A stretch of DNA of 35,989 nt, taken from positions 1 through 35,989 of the forward strand of contig PWEJ01000015.1 of NCBI GenBank assembly GCA_003553485.1. Reading direction: 5' to 3'. The notes beneath the pieces were generated by a model that saw nothing but the letters and a program-made list of their open reading frames with translations, did not search any database and had not been told where the DNA came from. Positions 8,703 through 17,262 of this stretch are shown here, in pieces; the first letter of the stretch is position 1, and each line of letters starts with the position of its first letter. The position numbers and the translations under genes are program-made. The stretch comes from Halanaerobiaceae bacterium. Its GTDB lineage: Bacteria > Bacillota > Halanaerobiia > Halanaerobiales > Halarsenatibacteraceae.

Positions 8703-8745
8703 ATTCTAACTTTATGTAATTAAATTAAGGTTATGATAACGTTAA
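8703..8745 (-). promoter_or_regulatory. candidate PHO box and -10 element of the ushA-phn operon
   Basis: On the minus strand three hexamers TTAACG, ATAACC and TTAATT (plus-strand 8740-8745, 8729-8734, 8718-8723) recur at exactly 11-bp spacing, resembling the TTAACA-type direct repeats bound by PhoP in Bacillota. Nine bases after the last one comes TAGAAT (8703-8708), a good -10 box at the distance expected of PhoP-activated promoters. Translation starts about 85 bp downstream. The individual hexamers are imperfect (4 or 5 of 6), and AT-rich DNA makes chance matches possible. Confidence 0.45.
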
Positions 8746-8934
8746 AACTAAGTAAAATTTTCTTAATATATTTTCTTAGTATGTTAAAGATGTAATTATA
8801 ACTTTCAGGGCCATTTTAATTATTCTATATTAATTATTTTATTCCTGCTAAAAAGACTAAAATTATAATAGCTTGTTTATAAAGCAGGACAGGGAGCAAA
8901 TAAAAAAAGCATCTATTTGGCCAAATAAATGGCC

Positions 8935-8978
8935 AAATAAAAAATACTGGCCAAAAGAAAAAAATCGGCCAGTATTTT
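8935..8978 (-). terminator. intrinsic terminator after the SRPBCC gene
   Basis: A 12-bp perfect stem, AAAATACTGGCC (8941-8952) and GGCCAGTATTTT (8967-8978), with a 14-nt A-rich (plus-strand) loop. On the minus strand it is followed by TTTTTTATTT. It lies ~40 bp after the stop of the SRPBCC gene. Two further TGGCCAAATAA copies lie just beyond it (8918-8938). The stem could also work on the plus strand but has no gene to serve there. Confidence 0.8.
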
Positions 8979-9020
8979 CTTAGCTATAATTTAAAGATTA
9001 GATGAGACAATCAGAAGCCA

Positions 9021-9506
9021 TTAAGTCATCTTCTCTTTTTTTCTCCCTGCCAGTTTTTCTTCAGCCAGAACCTTTAAATTTTCTAATGAGTTGCTAATTC
9101 TATTTTCGTGCATTCTATCAATAACAGTGCTGCTAACCGTATCTTCTAAAGAACTTTTGGGAGATGTTATTTCAAATTGAACCATAATTTCTGTCTTGCT
9201 ACCTTTGGGATTATACTCATAAATCTGCTCACCCTTTACCTGACCATCCAGTTTTAAAGCCATGCGACACTTTTTAGGGCTGATATGATCTTCTGTAACT
9301 TCCACACTTAAGGGGAATCTTTGACCGGCAAAAAGTGAAGTAAAGTCGCCTGTGGTTCCCTTCTCACCTTTACCACGTAAATTTTTGGGGCCTTCCAAGC
9401 CTACATCCCAAAAACTCCACATTTTAGGGTCTCTTGCTATGCGGTATACCTCTTCTGGAGGGCCATCAACCATGATTTTCTTGATAATTCTTCTTTTTTT
9501 CTCCAT
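9021..9506 (-). CDS. SRPBCC-fold (START/polyketide cyclase-like) protein
   Basis: Small cytoplasmic protein, 161 residues, with the pattern of the SRPBCC ligand-binding fold: an N-terminal strand and helix IMVDGPPEEVYRIARDPKMWSFWD, the middle strands with MALKLDGQVKGEQIYEYNPKGSKTEIMVQFEI, and a long C-terminal helix (SSTVIDRMHENRISNSLENLKVLAEE). These proteins bind hydrophobic ligands; the ligand here is unknown. GGAGGTGA precedes the ATG at a slightly long distance. It is a single-gene unit with its own promoter and terminator. Confidence 0.8.
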   Translation of the reverse strand: MEKKRRIIKKIMVDGPPEEVYRIARDPKMWSFWDVGLEGPKNLRGKGEKGTTGDFTSLFAGQRFPLSVEVTEDHISPKKCRMALKLDGQVKGEQIYEYNPKGSKTEIMVQFEITSPKSSLEDTVSSTVIDRMHENRISNSLENLKVLAEEKLAGRKKEKMT

Positions 9507-9862
9507 TACTCTTAGTCACCTCCATCCTAATGCAAAAATAAATTTATAATTTATTATAGCAGATTTCAGTAATCGAGCAATCACATTCTGCTTAGATCTC
9601 GCTTATATATCACTAATAAAAACAACTAAAATTAATCTCGGTTCAATAAAGCCCTCCTGTAGTCACATAATTATTTGAATCTGTTTTTAGAACCAGGTTT
9701 TAAAGCCAACTATTTTATTATATGAAAAACTTTTGATTGAATTATTGCATTTGTTGTGTTAATATTAAAATATATTATTTATATTTTTGATATTTTGAGT
9801 ATTTATATGCATTTTTAGGCAGGTCAAGCAGGATAATCCATTATTTGAAGGGAGAACAAATC
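9507..9862. other. divergent intergenic region before the chemoreceptor gene
   Basis: About 356 bp of AT-rich DNA between divergent genes. Besides the minus-strand promoter at 9553-9580, the plus strand offers only a weak pair (TTGTTG, 16 bp, TATTAT near 9749-9776) for the chemoreceptor gene. No GCCGATAA-type flagellar sigma box, small gene or stable hairpin was seen. Confidence 0.5.
9553..9580 (-). promoter_or_regulatory. sigma-A-like promoter of the SRPBCC gene
   Basis: On the minus strand TTGCTC, a 16-bp spacer and a perfect TATAAT end about 47 bp before the ATG at 9506. The -10 box is consensus; the -35 box matches only in TTG. Confidence 0.5.
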
Positions 9863-11785
9863 ATGAAAGCAATTGGAGGCTTTAAAGGATTTAGGCTGGA
9901 AAAGCAGGCCAGGTTGGGATTATACACTCTCAGTGGGCTCACTATCCTGCTGTCACTTTTGTTTTTTGCAATTATCTGGCAGAGCGAGATGGCAAACTCT
10001 TTTCTGTTAGCACCACTTCTCTTTATACTACTAGCTTTTTTTATCTCCTGGCGATTTTATAAAGGCTTTCAAGAAAAGATGCAATCCAGTTTGAGAAAAA
10101 TAGATGAGGTGACCATAGAATGCGAAAATGATCTTAATACTTCAGATTCTTCTTTCCTGGATATCATTAGTAGCAATGAAGAGCTAGGAGAAGAAGTTGA
10201 CCGCTGCTTTGCCAGCATCCGCAAGATAAATCAGGCCAGTGATGCGAATAATCAGGCTCTCAAAGATGTGGAGAATACAATGGAAGAATCAACTGAAGCT
10301 GTAGAGATGATAGCTAAAGCTGCCCAAAAAATGATAGAGGATAACAAAGATTTGGCAACTGAGATCAGCAACTGTTTTAACAGTATTCGTGAAATTAACA
10401 AAACAAATAATGAAAATAATGCAGCCGTTAAAGAAGTGGTGCAGGTTATGAATAATGCTGGTAATGCTGTAGAGGAAATTGCTGAAGCAGCTCAGATGAT
10501 GGCTACAGAATCGGAAAACTTACAACAGCAGTTGCGGGATTGTTTTACCCAGATAAGAGAGATAAGTTCCTCAATAGAAGAAGGTTCTGCCTCTGTGGAA
10601 GAGGTGACAGATACTTTGGACAGTGCTGCCAAAGCTGTTGAAGAAATAGCCAGAGAGATGGAAGAAATATCAACAGTAGTGGCTGAACTGGCAGAAAACT
10701 CCAGTGAGGTTAATAATAATGCTGAAAACTGCGCTCGACGCATGAGTGAAACTAACGGCTTAATTAAAAAAGGTAGCTCAGTGGTCAATAGCTCTCTAGA
10801 TGAAATGAATAATCTCAATGACAAGATCAGAAAAGTTGATGAAATATCAGAAAAAATTAAAGAAATATCAGATCAGACCAATCTGTTAGCCTTAAATGCT
10901 GCTATAGAAGCAGCTCGGGCCGGTCAGGCTGGACAGGGCTTTAGTGTTGTGGCTGATGAAATAAGAGAGCTGGCTGAAAAAAGCAATGACTCCACTCTGG
11001 AGATACAGACTATTTTAGAAGCAATTAAAGGCCAGGCTGATATGGTGAAAAATTTACTGGATAGTGATTCCAGCAGCGCCAGTAGTGTAACCAGGATTTT
11101 CAAAGAGATTACGGAAAACTCTGATCTGGTTTATTCCTCTATGGAAGAAGTGTTAAGCTTAATGGAAGAGCAGGCTTCCCAGACTCAAGAGGCCAGTGCC
11201 TCAGTTCAGGAGGTCTCCGCCAATTCTCAGGAGGTCTCTGCTCAGGTAGAAGAGATAACCAGTACTATGCAGGAGATTTCAGGCCAGATGGATGATACTA
11301 CTAAAGCAAGTAAGGAACTGGATAGCATTATGGGCGATTTGGAAGAGACCAACGAGGAGTTTTCCGTGGGAGTAGAGGAGCAGGCAGCCAATTCCCAGGA
11401 AGTATCTGCTCAGGTGGAAGAAGTTCTCAGCAATATGGGAGAAATAACTGAACAGCTCGATGAAACTATGGAAGCCAGTCAGGAATTAGATGATATACTG
11501 GAAAATATTGAACAATTAAGTGCTGATTTTGGAGCCAAAATAGAGGAACAGGCTGCCAATTCTGATGAAGTCACTGCTCAAGTAGAAGAGGTTTTAGTTA
11601 ACTTACGGGACATGGCTAAAAAAATCAGCACCAACGTCGAAGCCAGCAAAAAACTGGATATGGTCATAGACGGAATAGAGGAGTTAAGTGAGAAAATCAA
11701 CAGCAAACTGAAAAACCAGACCGGCAGCAATGATAAAATTACTGCAAACTTGCAGGAAATCAAGAAGCAACTGCAAAGCATTTAA
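9863..11785 (+). CDS. methyl-accepting chemotaxis protein with no sensor domain and repeated coiled-coil arms
   Basis: Chemoreceptor signalling protein, 640 residues from ATG 9863 (GGGAG eight bases upstream; an upstream in-frame TTG overlaps that site). Two membrane helices (residues ~18-40 and ~46-64) are joined by only a few residues, so there is no external sensor domain, and no HAMP domain is seen. The hairpin tip is canonical: [20 protein letters not shown] then [16 protein letters not shown]. The N-terminal arm has three 56-residue repeats (Cys115, Cys171, Cys227 in RCF/NCF/DCF followed by an IR-I motif). The C-terminal arm has 56-residue repeats starting [11 protein letters not shown] at Asn454, Asn510 and Asn566, with a partial fourth at 622. 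It presumably couples to CheA/CheW, whose genes are not in the window. Confidence 0.93.
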   Translation: MKAIGGFKGFRLEKQARLGLYTLSGLTILLSLLFFAIIWQSEMANSFLLAPLLFILLAFFISWRFYKGFQEKMQSSLRKIDEVTIECENDLNTSDSSFLDIISSNEELGEEVDRCFASIRKINQASDANNQALKDVENTMEESTEAVEMIAKAAQKMIEDNKDLATEISNCFNSIREINKTNNENNAAVKEVVQVMNNAGNAVEEIAEAAQMMATESENLQQQLRDCFTQIREISSSIEEGSASVEEVTDTLDSAAKAVEEIAREMEEISTVVAELAENSSEVNNNAENCARRMSETNGLIKKGSSVVNSSLDEMNNLNDKIRKVDEISEKIKEISDQTNLLALNAAIEAARAGQAGQGFSVVADEIRELAEKSNDSTLEIQTILEAIKGQADMVKNLLDSDSSSASSVTRIFKEITENSDLVYSSMEEVLSLMEEQASQTQEASASVQEVSANSQEVSAQVEEITSTMQEISGQMDDTTKASKELDSIMGDLEETNEEFSVGVEEQAANSQEVSAQVEEVLSNMGEITEQLDETMEASQELDDILENIEQLSADFGAKIEEQAANSDEVTAQVEEVLVNLRDMAKKISTNVEASKKLDMVIDGIEELSEKINSKLKNQTGSNDKITANLQEIKKQLQSI

Positions 11786-11824
11786 AATTGATCTGCTGTT
11801 AGTTTCAATAGTTTAACAATAACC

Positions 11825-13021
11825 CTAGTAGTCAAGTAATTGCAGGAATTTTTCAGTATAATACTCATCTGCAAAAGTACCTGCCCCGATATGAGTATGA
11901 GAACTTTGCAGGCGATTTTCCCTGTGCCCCATGGGACTATTTAACAGAACCTCATGGGCATAGATTGAGTTGTTGACCCTAAAGGCCAGGTTTTCACTAT
12001 AGCTGTTAAAATCAATACCGGCCTCTACAATCCGGTCTCCTGGGCCGCCGGTAGTTGGTGAGTTATGACCCATAAAATCATTTTCAGCCATATCTATCGA
12101 ATGAGATCGGGCGACCTCTGATAACTTTTCATGCCAGTTTAGAGCGTCTAACCCTTCACGAACTCTAATGGCATTTAGAAGGTCGAACATTTGATATCCA
12201 TTGGCCAGTTCTACCTCTTTTCTCTCGGCAGCAGTTATTTGATAGGGGTTTAGCTCATCCTCCTGCCCAATAAAATGACTGCCAAATACGCCAGTAGCTA
12301 TAGTGCTGTCTGCATCCCCAATCAACATTGAAGTAAGCTTATCCCCATCATTAATATCAATAAAAAACTGAACAAAGGTGTCATAATCACTAGATTTAAC
12401 GGCAAAAGGCTGGATAACAATATCTATATCTCCGCTCTCATATTCTTGAACTGGATTGGTAGATAGAGAACGATCAGCTGCTTCAATATCAAAAAACTCT
12501 TCTACCTGATTTGTTGCCAGCAAATCAGCTAACTCCATTCCAATATAATAATCTTTAAAAGTCCAGTTGGGAGAATTGCTATATATCATAACAACCTCTC
12601 CATCTCTTACTCCAACCTGAAAATAATTATAATAATCCCGACTATATATATACCATTCATAGCCAAAGGGGGTAGGGTCTATTCTAACTGGTTCACAGAA
12701 CATCTCAACCAGATCTTCAACTGATATACCTAACACTAACTGAGCTAAAGCCTCTTCATTCAGGGAACCATTAGTTGATTCAACAATTTCCGAGGTTTGA
12801 TCAGAGGGCCGAACAATATCGTGGGAAAAACCTGAACAATTGGCCAAAGATAAATCAGTCTCAGTTTTTTCAGTTGCACTATTTTCAGACTCAGTATTTT
12901 CAGGATCAGAAATATTTCCAGCAGCAATTGGCCTTGCCAGAATCACTAACAGCAAAAATGTAATAAAGGCCAACAAAAAAATTTTATCGCTTAGTTCTTT
13001 TTTCATATTTTTTCTCACCAT
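11825..13021 (-). CDS. exported CAP-domain protein
   Basis: Secreted protein of 398 residues. It has an N-terminal Sec signal or anchor (KIFLLAFITFLLLVILARPIAAG), an acidic linker, a middle region (~85-255) resembling the CAP-associated N-terminal domain (LVLGISVEDLVEMFCEP; YIGMELADLL), and a C-terminal CAP/SCP domain (~270-398). The CAP domain shows LLNAIRVREGLDALNWHEKLSEVARSHSIDMAENDFMGHNSP, YSENLAF and SPMGHRENRL, with the conserved His and Glu residues. Bacillar relatives include YkwD-like proteins; their function is poorly defined. Start is uncertain: ATG 13006 (GGTGAG upstream) is as good as ATG 13021. The gene converges on the chemoreceptor gene with 39 bp between stops. Confidence 0.88.
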   Translation of the reverse strand: MVRKNMKKELSDKIFLLAFITFLLLVILARPIAAGNISDPENTESENSATEKTETDLSLANCSGFSHDIVRPSDQTSEIVESTNGSLNEEALAQLVLGISVEDLVEMFCEPVRIDPTPFGYEWYIYSRDYYNYFQVGVRDGEVVMIYSNSPNWTFKDYYIGMELADLLATNQVEEFFDIEAADRSLSTNPVQEYESGDIDIVIQPFAVKSSDYDTFVQFFIDINDGDKLTSMLIGDADSTIATGVFGSHFIGQEDELNPYQITAAERKEVELANGYQMFDLLNAIRVREGLDALNWHEKLSEVARSHSIDMAENDFMGHNSPTTGGPGDRIVEAGIDFNSYSENLAFRVNNSIYAHEVLLNSPMGHRENRLQSSHTHIGAGTFADEYYTEKFLQLLDY

Positions 13022-13091
13022 TACACTTTCTTTTTAATTTTAGTTAATTCATCAACAGACGAATAATATTTACCAGCAAAAGTTGGACATC

Positions 13092-13649
13092 TTAATAAGT
13101 AAAGGCCCTTAATTGCACTTCTGAAGTTAAGTCCTCTCTAGTCAACCTCCATTCAACCCTATTATCAGTTACTCTTGTTGAATTAGCCATATCAATATCT
13201 TTAGGCAGTTCTACAAAAAAGTTGAGGATAACCTCCTCCTGGGTATCCTGATAGACACTATCCTGAAAGCCGCTATCTAATACTGCCGGTATGTTTGCCA
13301 GAAATTCAAAACTGCCATCATCTTTTTCTTCAAAGACAAAATAATTGGAATTGCTGAGGTCTATTCTTTCTTTGCTAGTAAACTTAATGTTGACAAAATC
13401 TTGATAATTTATAGTAGTTGACTCTATTGTCTTATCATATTCTAGATCAAGCTCGGGAAATAAAAACTCTAACTGCCAGGCCAGGATCCTCGCCTCTTCT
13501 CCCCCGGAAAATTCATCGGCATTAATATCGATTAGAACGCTGGCTTCTCCTGCTTCATTAAAGGAGAAACCCCCTTCAAGTTCATAGCAACCTGTCAAAA
13601 GCAAAGTCAAACTTAAGATTAACCCCACAAAAGCAATTTTTTTCTTCAT
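13092..13649 (-). CDS. lipoprotein, LppM/DUF3153-like
   Basis: Predicted membrane lipoprotein of about 185 residues. From ATG 13649 (GGATGTGAT upstream) it has a signal peptide ending in the lipobox LLTGC (Cys near residue 21), followed by YELEGGFSFNEAGEASVLIDINADE, a pattern like the LppM/DUF3153 lipoproteins with a positive strand-rich domain. No C-terminal membrane helix is present, so it differs from family members that end in one. The frame is open 48 bp further upstream, but those codons would put a charged stretch before the signal. Function unknown. Confidence 0.72.
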   Translation of the reverse strand: MKKKIAFVGLILSLTLLLTGCYELEGGFSFNEAGEASVLIDINADEFSGGEEARILAWQLEFLFPELDLEYDKTIESTTINYQDFVNIKFTSKERIDLSNSNYFVFEEKDDGSFEFLANIPAVLDSGFQDSVYQDTQEEVILNFFVELPKDIDMANSTRVTDNRVEWRLTREDLTSEVQLRAFTY

Positions 13650-13769
13650 TAGCATCACATCCATCCCCGGTTTTTTGAAGATTAATACTTCTTTCACAAA
13701 TCAATTGGTTAAAGTTTATTATATAAAATAATATTCTCTACTTATTGCTTAATACCTTTTAATTTTCAT

Positions 13770-13797
13770 AAAAAAAACCAGCTAAATTAATAGCTGG
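13770..13797 (-). terminator. intrinsic terminator of the Lol-like operon
   Basis: Seven-bp stem CCAGCTA/TAGCTGG with a 6-nt loop, followed on the minus strand by eight T residues. It lies about 45 bp after the stop of the LolA-like gene and ends that operon. Confidence 0.85.
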
Positions 13798-13840
13798 CAA
13801 AAGTATTTTTATAATCTTCTATAGCTTTCATCTGGATAGA

Positions 13841-14599
13841 TCACTGTAGATTATCCAGGGAAAAAATATCGACAGAGAAATCATGGGAAAAATCCAGTTT
13901 ATTTAACTTGAAAACTGTTCGACTATTTTCCCGCAGCTGATCCTCCATAATTATTTTCATGGGGTACCAGCGCCCATCAGCCTGCTCTTCTATTTTTCTG
14001 GCAGTCATGATTTTCAAAAGTTGCCCATTACGAGCATATAGTTCTTCTTGCAGGGCTATAAAACGCTCGCTGTCTATCCAGATTTTTCTTTTAGCATAAG
14101 CCCCTTCTTCTCCCTCTTTGAGCTGGCCTTTCAGTAGATAAACTGGTCTCTCAGCTAACATCTCTTCTCCTAAGAGAGTAAACTCATAAATATCAGAGAG
14201 CCTATCAGACTCCATCATATCCTGATAGGAGAAATCACTACCCATCATGCTCTGATTAAGCATATGACCGGAGATTCTTACCAGGTCTTCTGCTGCAGGA
14301 AAAAACATCCAGAGTTCATCATCTATTAACAGATATTTGGTTCCCCGGTCTTGAGGATTGGTAAACTCCACCAGAGCCTTATCTCCTTGAATATATGAAA
14401 GCATCTTTTTTTCCATGACCCTTCTATCTTCAATAATTAAGCTGGCTTCCATATAGGCACTTTCAATATATTCATTGTCATCTCGATAGTTAATAATTTC
14501 TTCTGCTGTCAGAGCCTGAATTCTTGTAGTGGCTACAGTGCTTATTGCTAAAACAAGGACTATCAATAGAACAATTGAAACTTTGCTAATTTTTTTCAT
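13841..14599 (-). CDS. LolA-like outer-membrane lipoprotein-sorting protein
   Basis: Exported protein of 252 residues with a Sec signal (VSIVLLIVLVLAISTVATTRIQA) and no lipobox. The mature part has the half-barrel strand pattern of the 'outer membrane lipoprotein-sorting protein' family: RVMEKKMLSYIQGDKALVEFTNPQDRGTKYLLIDDELWMFFPAAEDLVRISGHMLNQSMMGSDFSYQDMM, where the NP-DRGTKYL and GSDFSY(E/Q)D motifs are characteristic. It is last in an operon with an ABC ATPase and two FtsX-type permeases, the arrangement expected of a Lol-like system that carries a lipid or lipoprotein across the periplasm. AAAGGAGGAAGG precedes the ATG. Confidence 0.87.
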   Translation of the reverse strand: MKKISKVSIVLLIVLVLAISTVATTRIQALTAEEIINYRDDNEYIESAYMEASLIIEDRRVMEKKMLSYIQGDKALVEFTNPQDRGTKYLLIDDELWMFFPAAEDLVRISGHMLNQSMMGSDFSYQDMMESDRLSDIYEFTLLGEEMLAERPVYLLKGQLKEGEEGAYAKRKIWIDSERFIALQEELYARNGQLLKIMTARKIEEQADGRWYPMKIIMEDQLRENSRTVFKLNKLDFSHDFSVDIFSLDNLQ

Positions 14600-14637
14600 G
14601 CTGTCCTTCCTCCTTTGATCATTAAAAAGCTGTTAAT

Positions 14638-15903
14638 TTAAGAATCATGATGCAGCGCTGTTACTGGATCAAGCCTGGCTGCTGAGCGGGCTGGCCATAA
14701 ACAGGTAATGGTTACCACTGTTGCTCCCAGGATAAAACTAACTAGCAGATTTTCCAGGTTAAAGACCGGATAAAAAGCAGGTTCCACCAAAACATCCATA
14801 CCTGAGATAGTGTCAGCATAAGCCTGAACATGCAGGCCAGCTCGGGAAAGATATAAATTAATTAATCCACCACTCAGTACTCCAAAGGCACTTCCTATAA
14901 TTCCCATTAGAGCTCCTTCTACCGTGAATATTTTTAAGATATCACGAGGTTTTAATCCCAGTGCTGACATCATACCGATCTCTGTAATTCTCTCCCGGAT
15001 TATCATTTTTAAGGTGCTAATTACAGCAATGGTCCCCATCAGTATAATAGCAATATAGATAAAGTCAAAGATGCTCTCCATTTCAAGAAAGAGCTCCAGA
15101 ATAGGATCGGTTCTCTGCCAGGCCAGAGCGGAGTAATTGTCAGTTCCATCTCTCTCCTGAAATAGTATAGCCAGGCTCTCTTCCAGTTCTTCAGCTCTAT
15201 CCCTACTGGTTGAGAAAACCATTATTTCAGTAGCCTGATCTTCCATTCCCAGCATGCTCTGAACAGTAGTCAAGGGGAGATAGAAAAAATTATCATCGAA
15301 TTCTGAGAAGCCACTTTCCCTCACCCCGACGATGGTAAAAGTTCTTCCCTGTAGAGATTGATAGTAGTTGGTAAACATGAAAGTTACTTGATCACCAATA
15401 TCAGCCTTTAGTTTATCCAGCAATCCGACCCCAACTAGAATTTCATTTCCCTCCTCTGGCATTCTACCCCTGTTAATCTCCTCTAGCAATAATCCATGAC
15501 GTTTTTCTGCAACTGGATCAATACCAAATCCAGCCATCCTAACCATCTCATTAGCCTGCCCCCCATAAAGAGCGCCGAATTTCAAACGAGGTACAATATA
15601 TTCCGTTTCTTCTAGCTCTTTAATCTCCAGTAACATATTTTCCAGACCAGCACCTTGAAAACCATCAATTCCATAATCCAGGGAAAGCAGAGCTTCTCGG
15701 TTACGATATTCTGACTGTATTATTCGGGCATGACCTAAATTATTATCAATATAAAGATCATAGGTGTTATCGCTAAAGCCCAGTATTAGCCCCCGACTGA
15801 ATACCACGATGGCAACAACCGTGGTGATAGCTAAAATGGCAATGACCGTCCTCACTTTGTTGCGATTTAAATTTCTCCAGGCAATTTTAAATAAATCTTT
15901 CAT
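14638..15903 (-). CDS. FtsX/LolE-type ABC transporter permease (second)
   Basis: Inner-membrane permease, 421 residues from ATG 15903, which has a perfect AAAGGAGGATTAAA site; the frame is open 87 bp further upstream but without a ribosome binding site. It has one N-terminal helix (VRTVIAILAITTVVAIVVFSRGL), a MacB-like periplasmic domain of ~220 residues, and three C-terminal helices with the FtsX signature ERITEIGMMSALGLKPRDILKIF. Likely partner of the permease encoded just upstream and the ATPase at 17263-18012, forming a LolCDE-type complex that extracts lipid-anchored cargo from the inner membrane. Confidence 0.88.
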   Translation of the reverse strand: MKDLFKIAWRNLNRNKVRTVIAILAITTVVAIVVFSRGLILGFSDNTYDLYIDNNLGHARIIQSEYRNREALLSLDYGIDGFQGAGLENMLLEIKELEETEYIVPRLKFGALYGGQANEMVRMAGFGIDPVAEKRHGLLLEEINRGRMPEEGNEILVGVGLLDKLKADIGDQVTFMFTNYYQSLQGRTFTIVGVRESGFSEFDDNFFYLPLTTVQSMLGMEDQATEIMVFSTSRDRAEELEESLAILFQERDGTDNYSALAWQRTDPILELFLEMESIFDFIYIAIILMGTIAVISTLKMIIRERITEIGMMSALGLKPRDILKIFTVEGALMGIIGSAFGVLSGGLINLYLSRAGLHVQAYADTISGMDVLVEPAFYPVFNLENLLVSFILGATVVTITCLWPARSAARLDPVTALHHDS

Positions 15904-16010
15904 TTTAATCCTCCTTTTGAGCCTTATCTCTCTTTTAATTCGACTTAAATCTATAAAAATCCCAAAGTTCTTCTTGACTATTTCCTCCACTGGTTTTAAG
16001 ATATAAATAT

Positions 16011-17258
16011 CTAACGATGATAAATAGCATCTACTGGATCTTTTCTAGCTGCCCAATAAGAGGGAATTAAGCTAGAGATTAGGGCTACTGTTACAGCCAA
16101 AGTAAAAAAGATAATAAAAGACTGCGGCTTCCAGACCCCGTAAATAGTACCCAAAATCGGAATTCCCAACTCCAAAGTGATATCACCATAGAGCAACTGG
16201 AGATCAAAGCCAATGTTTACCAATAAATAGGTTCCGACTGCGCCCAGACCGGCACCAATAAGACCTCCAATTACACCCAGGCCACTGGCTTCTATAGAAA
16301 AGATCTTGACTATCTGCTTTTCACTAAGGCCCATAGCTTTCATCATCCCAATTTCTTCAACTCTTTCCAGGGATGACAGTACCACGACATTAATTATCCC
16401 TATAGCTCCCACCAGCAGAATTAAAGCTACGATGAAATAAGTCTCCAGCTGACCCCAAACCTCCATAGCTACTAGCATATCAGAAACATCTCTCCAGGAA
16501 TTTACCTGAAAGTCTTTTGCTAGAGACCCCGTTAATTGTTTTTCCAGGCTCTCAGACCTGGCAACAGCAGAATGCCTATCGGTCATTTTCACTTTAAGCT
16601 GGTTAATCTCTGAACTGCTAACTCCCAGGGCTGAGGCTGCAAAACTCTGATCAATTATTACCGTTCCCAGATTCATACCAGGCTCTGGAGTGGCGGCAAT
16701 ACCAAGAATCTCACCCTGGATTGTATTCAGCGAACCGCCTTCTTCGCGAAATAGTAAAGTATAGAAGTCTCCTACCTGCAGGTCTAAAATTTCAGCTAAA
16801 TTCATGCCGATTACCAGACCAGAATCACCGGCTTGTAAGAAATCACCTTCAATCAGATAGTCCTGGTATCTAAAAACCTCCTTAAAACTTGCAGGAGCGG
16901 CTGCTCTAACTCTGACTGGATATTCTTCCCTGCCAGCCAGCATATTAGCAGAAAAGTCCAGCACCGGAGTAGTAGCAACGAAACCCGGAAGTTTCTCGAT
17001 TTCTGTCAACACCTCTTCAGTGGGAGTAAAAAGGTGGTCTAAAGGATCCTCATTATCAGCAAATAACTCCGGACGGGCAATCTGGAGATGAGCTGAATCA
17101 AAGTCAATAATATTACTAAAGGACATTTCCATCATACCGGCCATGAAAGTCTCCAGTATTATGGCAAAGAAAATAGCGAAGGCTAACACTCCAGCAATAA
17201 TCAGTGTTCGACCACTACGGCGAAATAAGTTTCTTAGGGCAATTTTACTTAAATACAT
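16011..17258 (-). CDS. FtsX/LolC-type ABC transporter permease (first)
   Basis: Inner-membrane permease of 415 residues, paralogous to the next gene in the operon. N-terminal helix LIIAGVLAFAIFFAIILETFM, MacB-like periplasmic domain (~50-270), then three helices with the FtsX motif ERVEEIGMMKAMGLSEKQIVKIFSIEA. It ends in the charged segment YWAARKDPVDAIYHR typical of LolC/E-type permeases. AAAGGAGGTAAAACC precedes the ATG, four bases after the ATPase stop codon, so the two are translated together. Confidence 0.9.
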   Translation of the reverse strand: MYLSKIALRNLFRRSGRTLIIAGVLAFAIFFAIILETFMAGMMEMSFSNIIDFDSAHLQIARPELFADNEDPLDHLFTPTEEVLTEIEKLPGFVATTPVLDFSANMLAGREEYPVRVRAAAPASFKEVFRYQDYLIEGDFLQAGDSGLVIGMNLAEILDLQVGDFYTLLFREEGGSLNTIQGEILGIAATPEPGMNLGTVIIDQSFAASALGVSSSEINQLKVKMTDRHSAVARSESLEKQLTGSLAKDFQVNSWRDVSDMLVAMEVWGQLETYFIVALILLVGAIGIINVVVLSSLERVEEIGMMKAMGLSEKQIVKIFSIEASGLGVIGGLIGAGLGAVGTYLLVNIGFDLQLLYGDITLELGIPILGTIYGVWKPQSFIIFFTLAVTVALISSLIPSYWAARKDPVDAIYHR

Positions 17259-17262
17259 GGTT

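Noticed and set aside
8916-8940. TGGCCAAATAA repeats as a separate regulatory element
   Set aside because: Two copies beside a terminator stem that itself contains GGCC; short, AT-rich and in a downstream region, so more likely terminator-associated sequence.
15904-15990. Longer N-terminus for the second FtsX-type permease
   Set aside because: The added residues are highly charged, lack a ribosome binding site, and ATG 15903 has a perfect AAAGGAGG site.
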